64,000 nucleotides of DNA from Streptomyces sp. CoH27 (GCF_020181035.1 NZ_JAIQYY010000008.1:1-64000), one strand, 5' to 3'; positions 46,568-55,975 are shown, counted from the stretch's first letter. Notes: generated by a model from the sequence alone, not told the origin. Numbers and translations are program-made.

Positions 46568-47719
46568 CTACTTGTCGATGTCGCCGACCACGAAGAACAT
46601 CGACCCCAGGATCGCCACCATGTCCGCCACCAGCGTCCCCGGCAGCAGCTCGGTCAGCGCCTGGATGTTGTTGTAGGAGGCCGAGCGCAGCTTCAGCCGG
46701 TACGGCGTCTTCTCGCCCTTGCTGACCAGGTAGTAGCCGTTGATGCCGAGGGGATTCTCGGTCCACGCGTACGTGTGCCCCTCGGGCGCCTTCAGCACCT
46801 TGGGCAGGCGCTGGTTGATCGGCCCCGGCGGCAGCTCGGCGAGCCGGTCCAGACAGGCGTCGGCGAGGTCGAGCGCGTTGTGGGTCTGCTCCAGGAGCAC
46901 CTCGAAGCGGGCGAGGCAGTCGCCCTCGCTGCGGGTGGCGACCTTCAGGGTGTCCTGGAGATCGCCGTACGCCAGATACGGCTCGTCGCGGCGCAGGTCG
47001 AAGTCGACGCCCGAGGCACGCGCGATGGGGCCGCTCACGCCGTAGGCGTGCACCGTCTCCGGCGCCAGCTCACCGACTCCGCGCGTGCGCCCCCGGAAGA
47101 TCTCGTTGCCGAGTACCAGGTCGTCGAAGACGTCCATGCGCGAGCGCACGGCGGCGACGGCGGCACGCGCGCGTGCGGTCCAGCCGGCCGGCAGGTCCTC
47201 CTTGAGGCCGCCGACCCGGTTGAACATGTAGTGCATGCGCCCGCCGGAGACCTCCTCCATCACGTTCTGCAGCACCTCGCGCTCGCGGAACGCGTAGAAC
47301 ACCGGAGTGATGCCGCCCAGCTCCAGCGGATAGGAGCCGAGGAACATCAGGTGGTTCAGCACCCGGTTCAGCTCGGCGAGCAGCGTGCGCGTCCACACCG
47401 CCCGCTCGGGCACCTCCATGCCGAGCATCCGCTCCACGGCGAGGACCACGCCCAGCTCGTTCGAGAACGCCGACAGCCAGTCGTGGCGGTTGGCGAGCAC
47501 GATGATCTGCCGGTAGTCGCGCGCCTCGAAGAGCTTCTCGGCGCCCCGGTGCATATAGCCGATCACCGGCTCCGCGCGCACGATGCGCTCCCCGTCCAGC
47601 ACCAGCTTGAGCCGCAGCACACCGTGCGTGGACGGGTGCTGGGGGCCGATGTTGAGCACCATGTCGGTGCTCTCCGCGGCGCCGCCGATCCCGACCGTGG
47701 TCCGGGTCGTAGGAGTCAT
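46568..47719 (-). CDS. Stand-alone NADH-quinone oxidoreductase subunit D paralogue
   Basis: A 383-residue 49-kDa (NuoD/Nqo4) homologue. [70 protein letters not shown] and a C-terminal [11 protein letters not shown]. The usual nuo neighbours are absent, so this is a second copy outside the main operon. The Arg that NDUFAF7 methylates in NDUFS2 appears conserved (R78, in LANRHDWL), but the quinone-binding Tyr three residues later is Trp (W81), and the last Arg is Lys. The start could be 36 bases upstream. Confidence 0.9.
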   Translation of the reverse strand: MTPTTRTTVGIGGAAESTDMVLNIGPQHPSTHGVLRLKLVLDGERIVRAEPVIGYMHRGAEKLFEARDYRQIIVLANRHDWLSAFSNELGVVLAVERMLGMEVPERAVWTRTLLAELNRVLNHLMFLGSYPLELGGITPVFYAFREREVLQNVMEEVSGGRMHYMFNRVGGLKEDLPAGWTARARAAVAAVRSRMDVFDDLVLGNEIFRGRTRGVGELAPETVHAYGVSGPIARASGVDFDLRRDEPYLAYGDLQDTLKVATRSEGDCLARFEVLLEQTHNALDLADACLDRLAELPPGPINQRLPKVLKAPEGHTYAWTENPLGINGYYLVSKGEKTPYRLKLRSASYNNIQALTELLPGTLVADMVAILGSMFFVVGDIDK

Positions 47720-47750
47720 GGCCCCAGTTTCCCCTACGTACGCTGGGCTC

Positions 47751-48263
47751 ATGGAAACGGGGAGCCCGCCCGAGGCGGGGATGGCGGGGATACCGGGGGA
47801 CGAGCCGGTGTGGCGGGCGCTGCCGCCGGGCCTGCTGCGGATGCGCCGGCTGCTGCTCGTGATGTGGACGGCGGCCCTCGCGCTCGCCGCGGGCCTGCTG
47901 CCCGGACTGCTCGCGGGACCCGCGTGGGCGGCCTTCGCGCTGCTGCCCGTGGTGTGCGCCGCGTGGTGCTGGCGGCTGCTGGGGCGCAACTGGCGCTCGT
48001 GGCGGTACGCCGAGCGCGCGGACGACCTGCTGATCAGCCGTGGTGTCCTGTGGCGCGAGGAGACGGTCGTGCCGTACGGGCGGATGCAGCTCGTGGAGGT
48101 CACCTCCGGCCCGGTGGAGCGGCGCTTCGGGCTGGCCACCGTGCAGCTGCACACGGCGGCCGCCAAGACCGACGCGACCATTCCCGGCCTGGACCCGGCC
48201 GAGGCGGAACGGCTGCGGGACCGGCTCACCGAGCTGGGCGAGGCACGATCGGCGGGCCTGTGA
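47751..48263 (+). CDS. PH domain protein, YdbS-like
   Basis: A 170-residue membrane protein with two N-terminal hydrophobic helices (about 33-75) and one bacterial PH domain (bPH_2, PF03703): [37 protein letters not shown]. In Bacillus, ydbS and ydbT are adjacent and protect against a bacteriocin-type attack. Its stop overlaps the start of the next gene (GTGA), so the pair is co-translated. Divergent from nuoD. Confidence 0.88.
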   Translation: METGSPPEAGMAGIPGDEPVWRALPPGLLRMRRLLLVMWTAALALAAGLLPGLLAGPAWAAFALLPVVCAAWCWRLLGRNWRSWRYAERADDLLISRGVLWREETVVPYGRMQLVEVTSGPVERRFGLATVQLHTAAAKTDATIPGLDPAEAERLRDRLTELGEARSAGL

Positions 48264-49642
48264 CGACCGCGGACCCCGGCGACGGCACAGCCGCCTCGGA
48301 CGCCACGGACGCGCGCGGCGCCGGAGAAGGCGCACACGGGGCCGAGGGGCGCGCACCCGTGACCGAGCGCCGGCTGCACCCGGTCACGCCCTTCCGGCGG
48401 GCGTGGGCGCCGGTCGCCGTACTGGTCGGCTGGGCGGCGCACGACCCGAACAGCGCGCAGGTGCAGCTGGCGAAGCTGACCGACACCATGCTCCTGCTGG
48501 GGCTCGCGGTCCTGGTGCCGGCGGCCGGCCTGTACGGCTTCCTGTCCTGGTGGTTCACGCACTTCGCGATCACTGAGTCCGAACTGCGCATCCGCACCGG
48601 CCTGTTGTTCCGGCGCACCGCGCACATCCGGCTGGAGCGCGTCCAGGCCGTGGACGTCTCGCGCCCCCTCCTCGCACGCGTGGCCGGCGTCGCGAAGCTG
48701 CGGATCGACGTCGTCGGCGCCGACAAAAAGGACGAACTGGCCTTCCTCGGCGAGCAGGAGGCACGCGCCCTGCGTGCGGAGCTGCTCGCGCGCGCGGCGG
48801 GTTTCGCACCCGAGAGGGCGCGTGAAATAGGCGAGGCGCCGGCGCACGAGCTGCTGCGCGTGCCCCCGCGAGCACTCGCGCTCTCCCTGATACTGACGGC
48901 CGCCACCTGGGGCTCGCTCTGCGCCGCGCTCGTCGTACCGACCGTGCTGTGGCTCACCACGCACAATCTGGTGACGGTCCTCGCGACCGCGCTGCCGCTG
49001 CTCGGCGGGGCCGGCGCGAGCGGCGCGCGGCGGTTCGTCGCCGAGTTCGACTGGAAGGTGGGCGAGTCCCCGGACGGACTGCGCATCGACCATGGCCTGC
49101 TCGACCGTACGCACGAGACGGTGCCGCCCGGCCGGGTGCAGGCCGTACGGATCGTGGAGCCGCTGCTGTGGCGGCGGCTCGGCTGGGTGCGGGTGGAGCT
49201 GGACGTGGCCGGGTCCGCCGACTCGGTGCTGATACCGGTCGCCCCGCGCGCGGTCGCCGAGTCGGTCATCGCGCGCGTGCTGCCGGGTGTGACGGTGCCC
49301 CGGACCATGTCGCGGGCGCCGGGGCGGGCCCGCTGGTGCGTGCCGGTGTGGTGGCGCGGCCACCGCCTCGCGGTCACCGACACGGTCTTCGTCACCCGGC
49401 ACGGTCTGCTGCGCCGCCGGCTCTCGCTGGTCCCGCACGCCAAGGTGCAGAGCGTACGGCTGCACCAGGGGCCCTGGCAGCGGCTGTGGCGGCTCGCCGA
49501 CGTCCACGTGGACAACGGCGCCGGAAAGACCGTGACGGCCCGGCAGCGGGACGCCGAGGAAGCCGTACGGATTCTGCACGAGCAGGCCGACAGGTCCCGT
49601 ACCGGACGCCGGGACGCCCGCCCGGACCGCTGGATGACATGA
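48260..49642 (+). CDS. PH domain protein with two bPH_2 repeats, YdbT-like
   Basis: A 460-residue membrane protein from GTG. Hydrophobic helices near 55-98 and about 205-250, then PH-type repeats: [40 protein letters not shown] and [20 protein letters not shown]. The three similar blocks show the repeat structure. With the preceding gene it should form a membrane complex of the YdbS/YdbT type. Exact role unknown. Confidence 0.88.
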   Translation: MTTADPGDGTAASDATDARGAGEGAHGAEGRAPVTERRLHPVTPFRRAWAPVAVLVGWAAHDPNSAQVQLAKLTDTMLLLGLAVLVPAAGLYGFLSWWFTHFAITESELRIRTGLLFRRTAHIRLERVQAVDVSRPLLARVAGVAKLRIDVVGADKKDELAFLGEQEARALRAELLARAAGFAPERAREIGEAPAHELLRVPPRALALSLILTAATWGSLCAALVVPTVLWLTTHNLVTVLATALPLLGGAGASGARRFVAEFDWKVGESPDGLRIDHGLLDRTHETVPPGRVQAVRIVEPLLWRRLGWVRVELDVAGSADSVLIPVAPRAVAESVIARVLPGVTVPRTMSRAPGRARWCVPVWWRGHRLAVTDTVFVTRHGLLRRRLSLVPHAKVQSVRLHQGPWQRLWRLADVHVDNGAGKTVTARQRDAEEAVRILHEQADRSRTGRRDARPDRWMT

Positions 49643-49671
49643 GGCCCGGTTCCCCTCGGGGAAGCCGGGCC
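49643..49671. terminator. Bidirectional terminator between PH-domain and coiled-coil genes
   Basis: GGCCCGG and CCGGGCC outer arms with TTCCCC/GGGGAA inner arms, one unpaired G and a two-base loop, directly after the plus-strand stop and 23 bases before the minus-strand stop. Confidence 0.8.
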
Positions 49672-49693
49672 CGGACCTCGTACGACCGCGTCC

Positions 49694-51100
49694 TCAGGAA
49701 GCCGCGCTGCGCAGCCCCTGGACGTCGATCTGCTCGGTCTCGTCGTGTGCCGTCAGGTCGATGATCTGGCCGACCCCCTGCGACCGTGCGTCGGCGTCCT
49801 TGAACTCGCCCTCGGTCTCGGCCTTGTGCACGGCGAGGGCCTCCTGGCCGACGACATCGGCGAGGTCCTCGTTCTGCACGGAGTCCAGCGCCGCCCTGGG
49901 CTCGGCCTTCTGGGTGCCGAAGAAGTCGAAGCCGCCCTGGACCAGCGGGCGTCGCGCGGGCGCGGCGGGTACGACGGCCACCGCGGTCGGCACCGTGAAG
50001 TGCCCGGCGGGCGGCCGGCCCACCGGCTTGGCGGGCTCGGCCGACGCGGTCACGACGGCCGGCGACCCCGCCACGCGCGCGTACCCGTCGGCCGCGGTGG
50101 AGCGCTCCCGCGCCTCGTCCTCACCGGCACCGTCCGTCACGCTGTCCGCGGCGCCCTCCGCGGCCCCGTCTCCGGCGTGTTCCCCGGCGTCTTCTCCTTT
50201 GGCGGCGGAATCGGCCTCGTCCACGACGGCCGTAGGAGCATCGGCATCGGCCGCGACGGCGACGTCCGCGACGGAGTTCTCCGCCCCGGTCTCGCCCTCC
50301 TCGGTCTCCTCGGTCTTCTCGACCTCTTCGGACTCCTCGACGGCCTCGGCCTCCGCTGCCACGGCCTCGACAGCCGCCTCACCACCCGGCGCCACGGAAG
50401 CGGACTCGGTCACCGAAGCGGACTCGGCCTCGGTCTCGGACTGAGCCGGGGTCTCCCGCTCGAACCGGGCCAGGGCGGTCAGAGCGCTCCGGTACAGCTG
50501 GGCGCCCTCGGGCGAGAACACCGCGTACGCCTGCGGCTCGTCCCCGTCGGGCGCCTCGATCGCGCCCTTCGCCTCGGCCGGCGTCGGCGCCGACTCCGGC
50601 TCGGCGCTGCGCGCGGGCGGCAGCGCGGGCGCAGACGAGGGCACGGCCGCCTCGATCTCCAGCAGCCGGCGTCCCTCCAGGGCGCTGGCGCGCTCGGTCT
50701 CCGCCGTGGCGTAGCGGCGCAGCAGGGCGGCGTGCTCGTTGCGCAGGCCCGCCAGCTCGGCGCGCTTGGCGCGCAGCCGCTGCTCCAGCTTCGCGCGCAG
50801 CTCGCGGGACTCCTCCAGGTCGGTCTCCAGCTCGGCGACCCGCTCCTCGTTGCGCCATTCGTCGCTGGCACGCGCGCGCGTGAGCTCGGCGACCTGCTTG
50901 CCCGCCTGCGCGTCCCAGCGGCGCATCACGACCGCGCCGACGACAGCCGTCGCCGCGGCGGCCGCTGCCAGCGCGCGCAACACCGTGGCCTCGAAGAACA
51001 CCCAGGGACCCAGCGCGCAGACGACGGAGACACCGGCGATCGCCGACGAAGGCAACAGCCGGTGCAGAGGTGGGGAATGGCGGTGGCGTCCACGTGGCAT
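49694..51100 (-). CDS. Coiled-coil membrane protein, function unknown
   Basis: A 468-residue protein. Basic N-terminus (MPRGRHRHSPPLHRLLPSSA), two hydrophobic helices (about 18-38 and 42-60), then a coiled coil with heptads (about 75-150: VAELETDLEESRELRAKLEQ). A long very acidic Glu/Ala/Val region follows (about 220-360), then a conserved tail with FDFFGTQKAE and QIIDLTAHDETEQIDVQGLR. Likely a cytosolic scaffold tethered to the membrane. Same strand as the esterase gene, 96 bases downstream of it. No family function recognised. Confidence 0.8.
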   Translation of the reverse strand: MPRGRHRHSPPLHRLLPSSAIAGVSVVCALGPWVFFEATVLRALAAAAAATAVVGAVVMRRWDAQAGKQVAELTRARASDEWRNEERVAELETDLEESRELRAKLEQRLRAKRAELAGLRNEHAALLRRYATAETERASALEGRRLLEIEAAVPSSAPALPPARSAEPESAPTPAEAKGAIEAPDGDEPQAYAVFSPEGAQLYRSALTALARFERETPAQSETEAESASVTESASVAPGGEAAVEAVAAEAEAVEESEEVEKTEETEEGETGAENSVADVAVAADADAPTAVVDEADSAAKGEDAGEHAGDGAAEGAADSVTDGAGEDEARERSTAADGYARVAGSPAVVTASAEPAKPVGRPPAGHFTVPTAVAVVPAAPARRPLVQGGFDFFGTQKAEPRAALDSVQNEDLADVVGQEALAVHKAETEGEFKDADARSQGVGQIIDLTAHDETEQIDVQGLRSAAS

Positions 51101-51196
51101 GGCCAGAAACTTACCGCGCGTAGGCGAATCGCGGACCCCTGCCCCGTAAAAACACGGCCACACGGCGGGCTTCACGGGGCGTCAGGCCGAGGGGCC

Positions 51197-52324
51197 TCAG
51201 TTCGAGACCAGCTTCGTACTCATCCACTGCAGCGCGCTCGGGATCTCCCGCTTCCAGGTGTTGAAGTTGTGCCCGCCGCTCGGAAGGATGATCGAAGAGA
51301 TCCTGGTCACGTTCGAGTTCTGTACGGCCTGGATGAACTTGAGCGTGTCCTTGTAGTTGTGCTCACCGACCTTGCTGCTCGTGACCAGCAGCGAGGTCTC
51401 GGGCGCCGGCAGGTGCTGGATGGCCCAGAAGAGGTTGGCGGAATTCTGCAGGTTCTTGTTGCCGTGGAAGAGGTCCCCCGTGGTGGGGTCGATCGGCGCC
51501 TTGTAGTACGGCGACAGGCCGACGGCGGCCGCGTACGCCTTCGGGTTGTGCATGGCGATCTTCAGCGCGCAGTAGCCACCGGTCGAGTCGCCCATGATCC
51601 CCCAGCTCGCGGGCGTCTTGTCCACCCGGTACTGAGCCGTGATCGAGTCGCGCAGATCCTTGGCGAAGAACGACTCGGCCTGCGGACCGCCGGGGATGTC
51701 CACGCACTCGGTGTCCCGCGGCGGCGCCACGGTCGGCCGCAGCATCACCAGGATCATCGGCTGCATCTTGCCGCTCTTGGCCAGCTGCTGCGCCGTGCTC
51801 GGGTAGTTCAGCTTGTTCACCAGCGCCTCTGCGGTGCCGGGGTAACCCGTGAGGATGACCGAGACCGGGAACCTGCGCGCGTGGTTCTGCGGCTGGAAGT
51901 ACTCCGGGGGCAGATACACGTACGCCGGGGAGTTCAGGTGCGTCGTACGGCCGATGATGTCGACCTTCTGCACCTGCCCGGCCACCGTCGGCAGCGAGCT
52001 GCTCACGCCCACGACCCGGGACGTGGAGACCACCTGGATCGGGCCGGTCCTGCCGCCACCCGCTATATGGTCGACGACCACGCCCTGGCCTGTCTCCTGG
52101 CCGAACAGGTCCGCCCAGCTGGCGTAGAACCCGAAGGCCTGGTTGGCGGCGAGACCGACCGAGGCGAAGATCGCCAGCTGCGTGGTCAGCAGCAGACCGA
52201 TCCGTCCGCCGATCGACCGCCAGCTCTGCCGGGCCAGCCGCGGCCACAGCCATACCGTGCCGGCGAACAGCACGACGGCGAACACGATCGCCAGCATCAG
52301 CACTTTGTTGCTCGTCAGACCCAT
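51197..52324 (-). CDS. Membrane-anchored esterase of the alpha/beta hydrolase (EstD/antigen 85-like) family
   Basis: A 375-residue protein. Two or three N-terminal transmembrane helices (about 8-27, 42-63) followed by an extracytoplasmic alpha/beta hydrolase. Nucleophile elbow GDSTGGYCALKIA with the catalytic Ser; the C-terminal His in LPSGGHNFNTW; an acid residue lies in the region between. The family includes mycolyltransferases and esterase D. It is divergent from an MprF/LysX-like gene, so an envelope lipid role is possible but not shown. Confidence 0.85.
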   Translation of the reverse strand: MGLTSNKVLMLAIVFAVVLFAGTVWLWPRLARQSWRSIGGRIGLLLTTQLAIFASVGLAANQAFGFYASWADLFGQETGQGVVVDHIAGGGRTGPIQVVSTSRVVGVSSSLPTVAGQVQKVDIIGRTTHLNSPAYVYLPPEYFQPQNHARRFPVSVILTGYPGTAEALVNKLNYPSTAQQLAKSGKMQPMILVMLRPTVAPPRDTECVDIPGGPQAESFFAKDLRDSITAQYRVDKTPASWGIMGDSTGGYCALKIAMHNPKAYAAAVGLSPYYKAPIDPTTGDLFHGNKNLQNSANLFWAIQHLPAPETSLLVTSSKVGEHNYKDTLKFIQAVQNSNVTRISSIILPSGGHNFNTWKREIPSALQWMSTKLVSN

Positions 52325-52428
52325 GGACTGCTACCTGCCTGCGCTCTCCGCCCGGTTGCCACCCGCACTTATTGCGAGACCTTGCCCGGGGCTTTCCTTG
52401 GCCTTTGACCCGACTTTTCGGTGAGGAG

Positions 52429-52458
52429 TGAACCTCTCCCCCCGAGACACCGTCCTAG
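52429..52458 (+). promoter_or_regulatory. Candidate sigma-E (ECF) promoter of the mprF-like gene
   Basis: TGAACCT (-35-like) is followed after 16 bases by GTCCTA (-10-like). This matches the known Streptomyces sigma-E pattern GGAAC-N16-GTC by eye. Transcription would begin near 52465, at or a few bases before the ATG at 52467, giving a leaderless message. The promoter lies inside the longest possible reading frame, so the start codon at 52428 is unlikely. Confidence 0.7.
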
Positions 52459-52466
52459 AGGGCGCA

Positions 52467-54365
52467 ATGTCGCCGGATGCCCGATCGGGCCCGGGTTCAA
52501 GGTCTCTCGCAGAACTACGGGATGCGATGTCTGTCAGGATAGATGGGGAATTGTCGGGCGAGGTTCCGGGTGGTAAGAGCCGGGCGCGGCGCATACTGCG
52601 CGGCCCGCGCCCCGAGGCCGTTCCCACCCTGGTCAGCAGGGCGGCCGCGCTCGTGGGCGTCCTGGACATTGCGGCGGGTGTGTTCCCGCGCTTCCGTCAC
52701 AGCCGAATGCACGCGATCGCCGAGGTGCTGCCGGGCTCGTTCGGGCCCTTCGCCGCGGCGCTCTCGCTGAGCGCCGGTGTGCTGTTGCTGCTGCTCGCGC
52801 ACGGGCTCGGGCGGCGCAAGCGCCGGGCCTGGCGGGCCGCGGTCGCGCTGCTGCCGGCGGGTGCCGTGGCGCAGTTCGCGTACCGCCACTCGATCGCCGG
52901 CGTGCTGATCGCCGTCGCGCTGCTCGTACCGCTGCTGCGGCACCGGAGCGAGTTCGCGGCACTGCCGGACCCGCGCAGCCGGTGGCGTGCTCTTACCAAC
53001 TTCGTACTCATGAGCGCCGGTTCCCTGATCCTCGGTCTCGTGATCGTCAGCGTCCATCCGCACCGGACGATCGGCGACCCGAGCCTGGCCGACCGGCTGA
53101 CGCACGTCGTCTACGGCCTGTTCGGCTTCGAGGGCCCGGTCGACTACTCGGGCAACGCCTCCTGGACCGTCGCCTTCTCCCTCGGCGCGCTCGGCTGGAT
53201 CACCGCCGCCACCACGATCTACCTGGCGTTCCGTCCCGAGCACCCCGCCGCGCGGCTCACCGAGGACGACGAGGCGAAACTGCGCGCACTGCTGGAGAAG
53301 CACGGGCACCGGGACTCCCTCGGCCACTTCGCGCTGCGCCGCGACAAGGCGGTCGTCTTCTCGCCCAGCGGCAAGGCGGCGGTCACCTACCGCGTCGTCT
53401 CCGGTGTGATGCTCGCCAGCGGCGACCCCATCGGCGACGTCGAGGCCTGGCCCGGCGCCATCGAGCGCTTCATGGACGAGGCCAAGGCCCACTCCTGGAC
53501 CCCGGCCGTCATGGGCTGCTCGGAGACGGGCGGCGAGGTGTGGACCCGCGAGACCGGCCTTGACGCCCTGGAGCTGGGCGACGAGGCGGTGGTGGACGTC
53601 GCGGATTTCTCGCTCGCCGGACGCGCGATGCGCAACGTCCGACAAATGGTCAAGCGCATCGAGCGAGCCGGCTACGAAACCCGGGTGCGGCGCATCCGTG
53701 ACCTCAGCGACGGGGAACTGGACCGCATCCGGCGGGCGGCCGACGACTGGCGCGGCACCGACACCGAGCGCGGCTTCTCCATGGCGCTCGGCCGCGTCGG
53801 CGACGCCGCCGACGGCGACTGCCTGATCGCCACCGCCCACAAGCAGGACGACGAGCCCGGTGAGTACGGCGACCTGAAGGCGATCCTGCACTTCGTGCCC
53901 TGGGGCACGGACGGCGTCTCGCTGGACCTGATGCGCCGCGACCGCTCCGCCGACCCGGGCATGAACGAGCTGCTGATCGTCGCCGCCCTCCAGGCCGCGC
54001 CGAAGTTCGGCATCACCCGGATCTCGCTGAACTTCGCGATGTTCCGCTCCGCCCTCGCGCGCGGGGAGAAGATCGGCGCCGGTCCGGTGCTGCGCGCCTG
54101 GCGCGGGCTGCTGGTGTTCCTCTCGCGCTGGTTCCAGATCGAGTCGCTGTACAAGTTCAACGCCAAGTTCCAGCCGCGCTGGGAGCCCCGCTTCGTGGTC
54201 TACCGCCACTCCGCCGACCTGCCCCGCATCGGCTTCGCCGCCATGCAGGCGGAGGGCTTTGTCACCCTCGCCCTGCCGCTTCCGCGCTTCCTGCGCCGGC
54301 GCAGGGCGGCCGCCGAGCGCCCCTGCGCGCACACGGTCGTGGAACGGGACATGCGCGCGGCCTGA
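52467..54365 (+). CDS. MprF/LysX-like membrane protein (DUF2156, phosphatidylglycerol lysyltransferase domain)
   Basis: A protein of 632 residues from the chosen ATG. N-terminal half: about seven transmembrane helices (first two near 60-110; also GALGWITAATTIYLAF). C-terminal half (about 280-600): the LPG_synthase_C/DUF2156 acyltransferase fold, with DSLGHFALRRDKAVVFSPSG, LASGDPIGD, MNELLIVAALQAAPKFG and RWFQIESLYKFNAKFQPRW. It probably transfers lysine or a related amino acid from tRNA to phosphatidylglycerol, lowering surface charge. The start is set by the sigma-E-type promoter; MSVRIDGE, 20 codons later, is a second option. Recalled to be a sigma-E target in S. coelicolor (SCO3397). Confidence 0.85.
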   Translation: MSPDARSGPGSRSLAELRDAMSVRIDGELSGEVPGGKSRARRILRGPRPEAVPTLVSRAAALVGVLDIAAGVFPRFRHSRMHAIAEVLPGSFGPFAAALSLSAGVLLLLLAHGLGRRKRRAWRAAVALLPAGAVAQFAYRHSIAGVLIAVALLVPLLRHRSEFAALPDPRSRWRALTNFVLMSAGSLILGLVIVSVHPHRTIGDPSLADRLTHVVYGLFGFEGPVDYSGNASWTVAFSLGALGWITAATTIYLAFRPEHPAARLTEDDEAKLRALLEKHGHRDSLGHFALRRDKAVVFSPSGKAAVTYRVVSGVMLASGDPIGDVEAWPGAIERFMDEAKAHSWTPAVMGCSETGGEVWTRETGLDALELGDEAVVDVADFSLAGRAMRNVRQMVKRIERAGYETRVRRIRDLSDGELDRIRRAADDWRGTDTERGFSMALGRVGDAADGDCLIATAHKQDDEPGEYGDLKAILHFVPWGTDGVSLDLMRRDRSADPGMNELLIVAALQAAPKFGITRISLNFAMFRSALARGEKIGAGPVLRAWRGLLVFLSRWFQIESLYKFNAKFQPRWEPRFVVYRHSADLPRIGFAAMQAEGFVTLALPLPRFLRRRRAAAERPCAHTVVERDMRAA

Positions 54366-54370
54366 ACGAC

Positions 54371-54405
54371 ACGGAACGGAACGGAACGGAACGGCACGGA
54401 ACGGG
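54371..54405 (+). repeat. Five-base tandem repeat (ACGGA)7 after the mprF-like gene
   Basis: Seven consecutive copies of ACGGA (copies 5 and 7 with one mismatch). It lies six bases past the mprF-like stop and before folP, outside any gene. Confidence 0.85.
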
Positions 54406-54518
54406 TCGCGCGGCGCGGCCCAGGACAGGCCCGGACGGAAGCCCCACCCCTCCAGCACGGGTGCTTCCGGCCGGGCCGCCGCGCGTTCACGGCCCGCTCC
54501 TGGGCCTACGCTGAACGT

Positions 54519-55433
54519 ATGAACAACCACAGCGGGCGCGGCCAGGTGGCAGGGCTTCCGGCATGGGACCGGTGCGCGGTCATGGGCGTCGTGAATGTGA
54601 CCCCCGATTCCTTCTCCGACGGCGGCCGCTGGTTCGACACGACGGCCGCCGTCAAACACGGCCTGGATCTCGTCTCCGAGGGCGCGGACCTGGTCGACGT
54701 CGGCGGTGAGTCCACCCGGCCGGGCGCCACGCGCGTGGACGAGGCGGAGGAGCTCCGGCGGGTCATCCCGGTGGTCCGCGGCCTCGCCTCCGAGGGCGTG
54801 GCCGTCTCCGTGGACACCATGCGCGCCTCCGTCGCCGAGCAGTCCCTCGCGGCCGGTGCCGCCCTGGTCAACGACGTCAGCGGCGGCCTGGCCGACCCCG
54901 CGATGATCCCGGTGGTCGCCGCCGCGGGCGCCCCCTTCGTCGTCATGCACTGGCGCGGCTTCCTGGAGGGCGGCAACGTCAAGGGCGTCTACGACGACGT
55001 CGTCGCCGAAGTCGTGGACGAGCTGCACACGCGCGTGGAGGCTGTTCTGGCGGGTGGCGTAGCCCCTGACCGCATCGTCGTCGACCCCGGCCTCGGCTTC
55101 TCCAAGGAGGCCGAACACGACCTCGTCCTCCTCGCCCACCTCGACCGGCTTCGCGCCCTCGGCCACCCCCTGCTCGTGGCCGCCTCCCGCAAGCGGTTCC
55201 TCGGCCGCGTCCTGGCCGGCCCGGAGGGGGCTCCCCCGCCGGCCCGGGAGCGCGACGCCGCCACGGCCGCCGTCTCCGCCCTCGCCGCGCACTCCGGCGC
55301 ATGGGCCGTACGCGTACATGAGGTACGCGCCACCGCGGACGCCGTCCGCGTCGCCCGCGCCGTGGAGGAGGCGCGCATGGCGGGCACAGCGCCGGGCGCG
55401 GCAAGCGAGCGCGGGGCGGAAGGCGAGCGGTGA
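54519..55433 (+). CDS. folP: Dihydropteroate synthase FolP
   Basis: Joins p-aminobenzoate to the pterin pyrophosphate; sulfonamide target; 304 residues. VMGVVNVTPDSFSDGG, DVGGESTRPGATRVDEAEE, VSVDTMRASV, NDVSGGLADP, VVDPGLGFSKEAEH and AASRKRFLGRVL are all family blocks. A TACGCT -10-like hexamer seven bases upstream of the ATG suggests a leaderless message. First gene of the plus-strand folate cluster; its stop overlaps the next gene (GTGA). Confidence 0.96.
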   Translation: MNNHSGRGQVAGLPAWDRCAVMGVVNVTPDSFSDGGRWFDTTAAVKHGLDLVSEGADLVDVGGESTRPGATRVDEAEELRRVIPVVRGLASEGVAVSVDTMRASVAEQSLAAGAALVNDVSGGLADPAMIPVVAAAGAPFVVMHWRGFLEGGNVKGVYDDVVAEVVDELHTRVEAVLAGGVAPDRIVVDPGLGFSKEAEHDLVLLAHLDRLRALGHPLLVAASRKRFLGRVLAGPEGAPPPARERDAATAAVSALAAHSGAWAVRVHEVRATADAVRVARAVEEARMAGTAPGAASERGAEGER

Positions 55434-55975
55434 GCGCCCCCCACACCGATGTCGAGCAGGTGGAGGCCGCCAACACCGCCTTCTACGAGGCGATGGAACG
55501 CGGTGACTTCGAGGAGCTGTCCTCGCTCTGGCTGAGCCCCGGCGACCTGGGCGTGGACGAGGAGTACCACGACCCTGCGGACACCGGCGTGATCTCCTGC
55601 GTGCACCCCGGCTGGCCGGTGCTGACCGGCCGCGGCGAGGTCCTCAGGTCGTACGCCCTGATCATGGCCAATACCGACTACATCCAGTTCTTCCTCACGG
55701 ACGTGCACGTCTCCGTGACCGGCGACACCGCGCTCGTGACGTGCACCGAGAACATCCTCAGCGGCGGCCCCGCCCCGGAGGACGGCGCAGAGCTCGGACC
55801 GCTGGTCGGCCAGCTCGTCGTCGCCACGAACGTGTTCCGGCGCACGCCCTCCGGCTGGAAGATCTGGGCGCACCACGCCTCCCCCGTGATGGCGGAGAGC
55901 GACGAGACCGAGGACACCGCGGACGACGAGCCCGACACGAACGGCACGAATCCGGACGGCGGGCCCCTGTCCTGA
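55430..55975 (+). CDS. NTF2-like/SnoaL-type protein
   Basis: A 181-residue protein. NTF2 fold blocks: EQVEAANTAFYEAMERGDFE at the start, LSSLWLSPGD, LTGRGEVLRSYALIM, VHVSVTGDTALVTCTENIL and ATNVFRRTPSGWKIWAHHAS, the family C-terminal signature. An acidic tail follows. GTG start overlapping the folP stop, so it is co-translated with folP. It may bind a small ligand; a folate role is only suggested by position, which is conserved in Streptomyces. Confidence 0.85.
   Translation: MSAPHTDVEQVEAANTAFYEAMERGDFEELSSLWLSPGDLGVDEEYHDPADTGVISCVHPGWPVLTGRGEVLRSYALIMANTDYIQFFLTDVHVSVTGDTALVTCTENILSGGPAPEDGAELGPLVGQLVVATNVFRRTPSGWKIWAHHASPVMAESDETEDTADDEPDTNGTNPDGGPLS

Noticed and set aside
52428..52466. 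mprF-like start MNLSPRDT
   Set aside because: It lies on the -35 element of the sigma-E-type promoter and so would not be transcribed from it.
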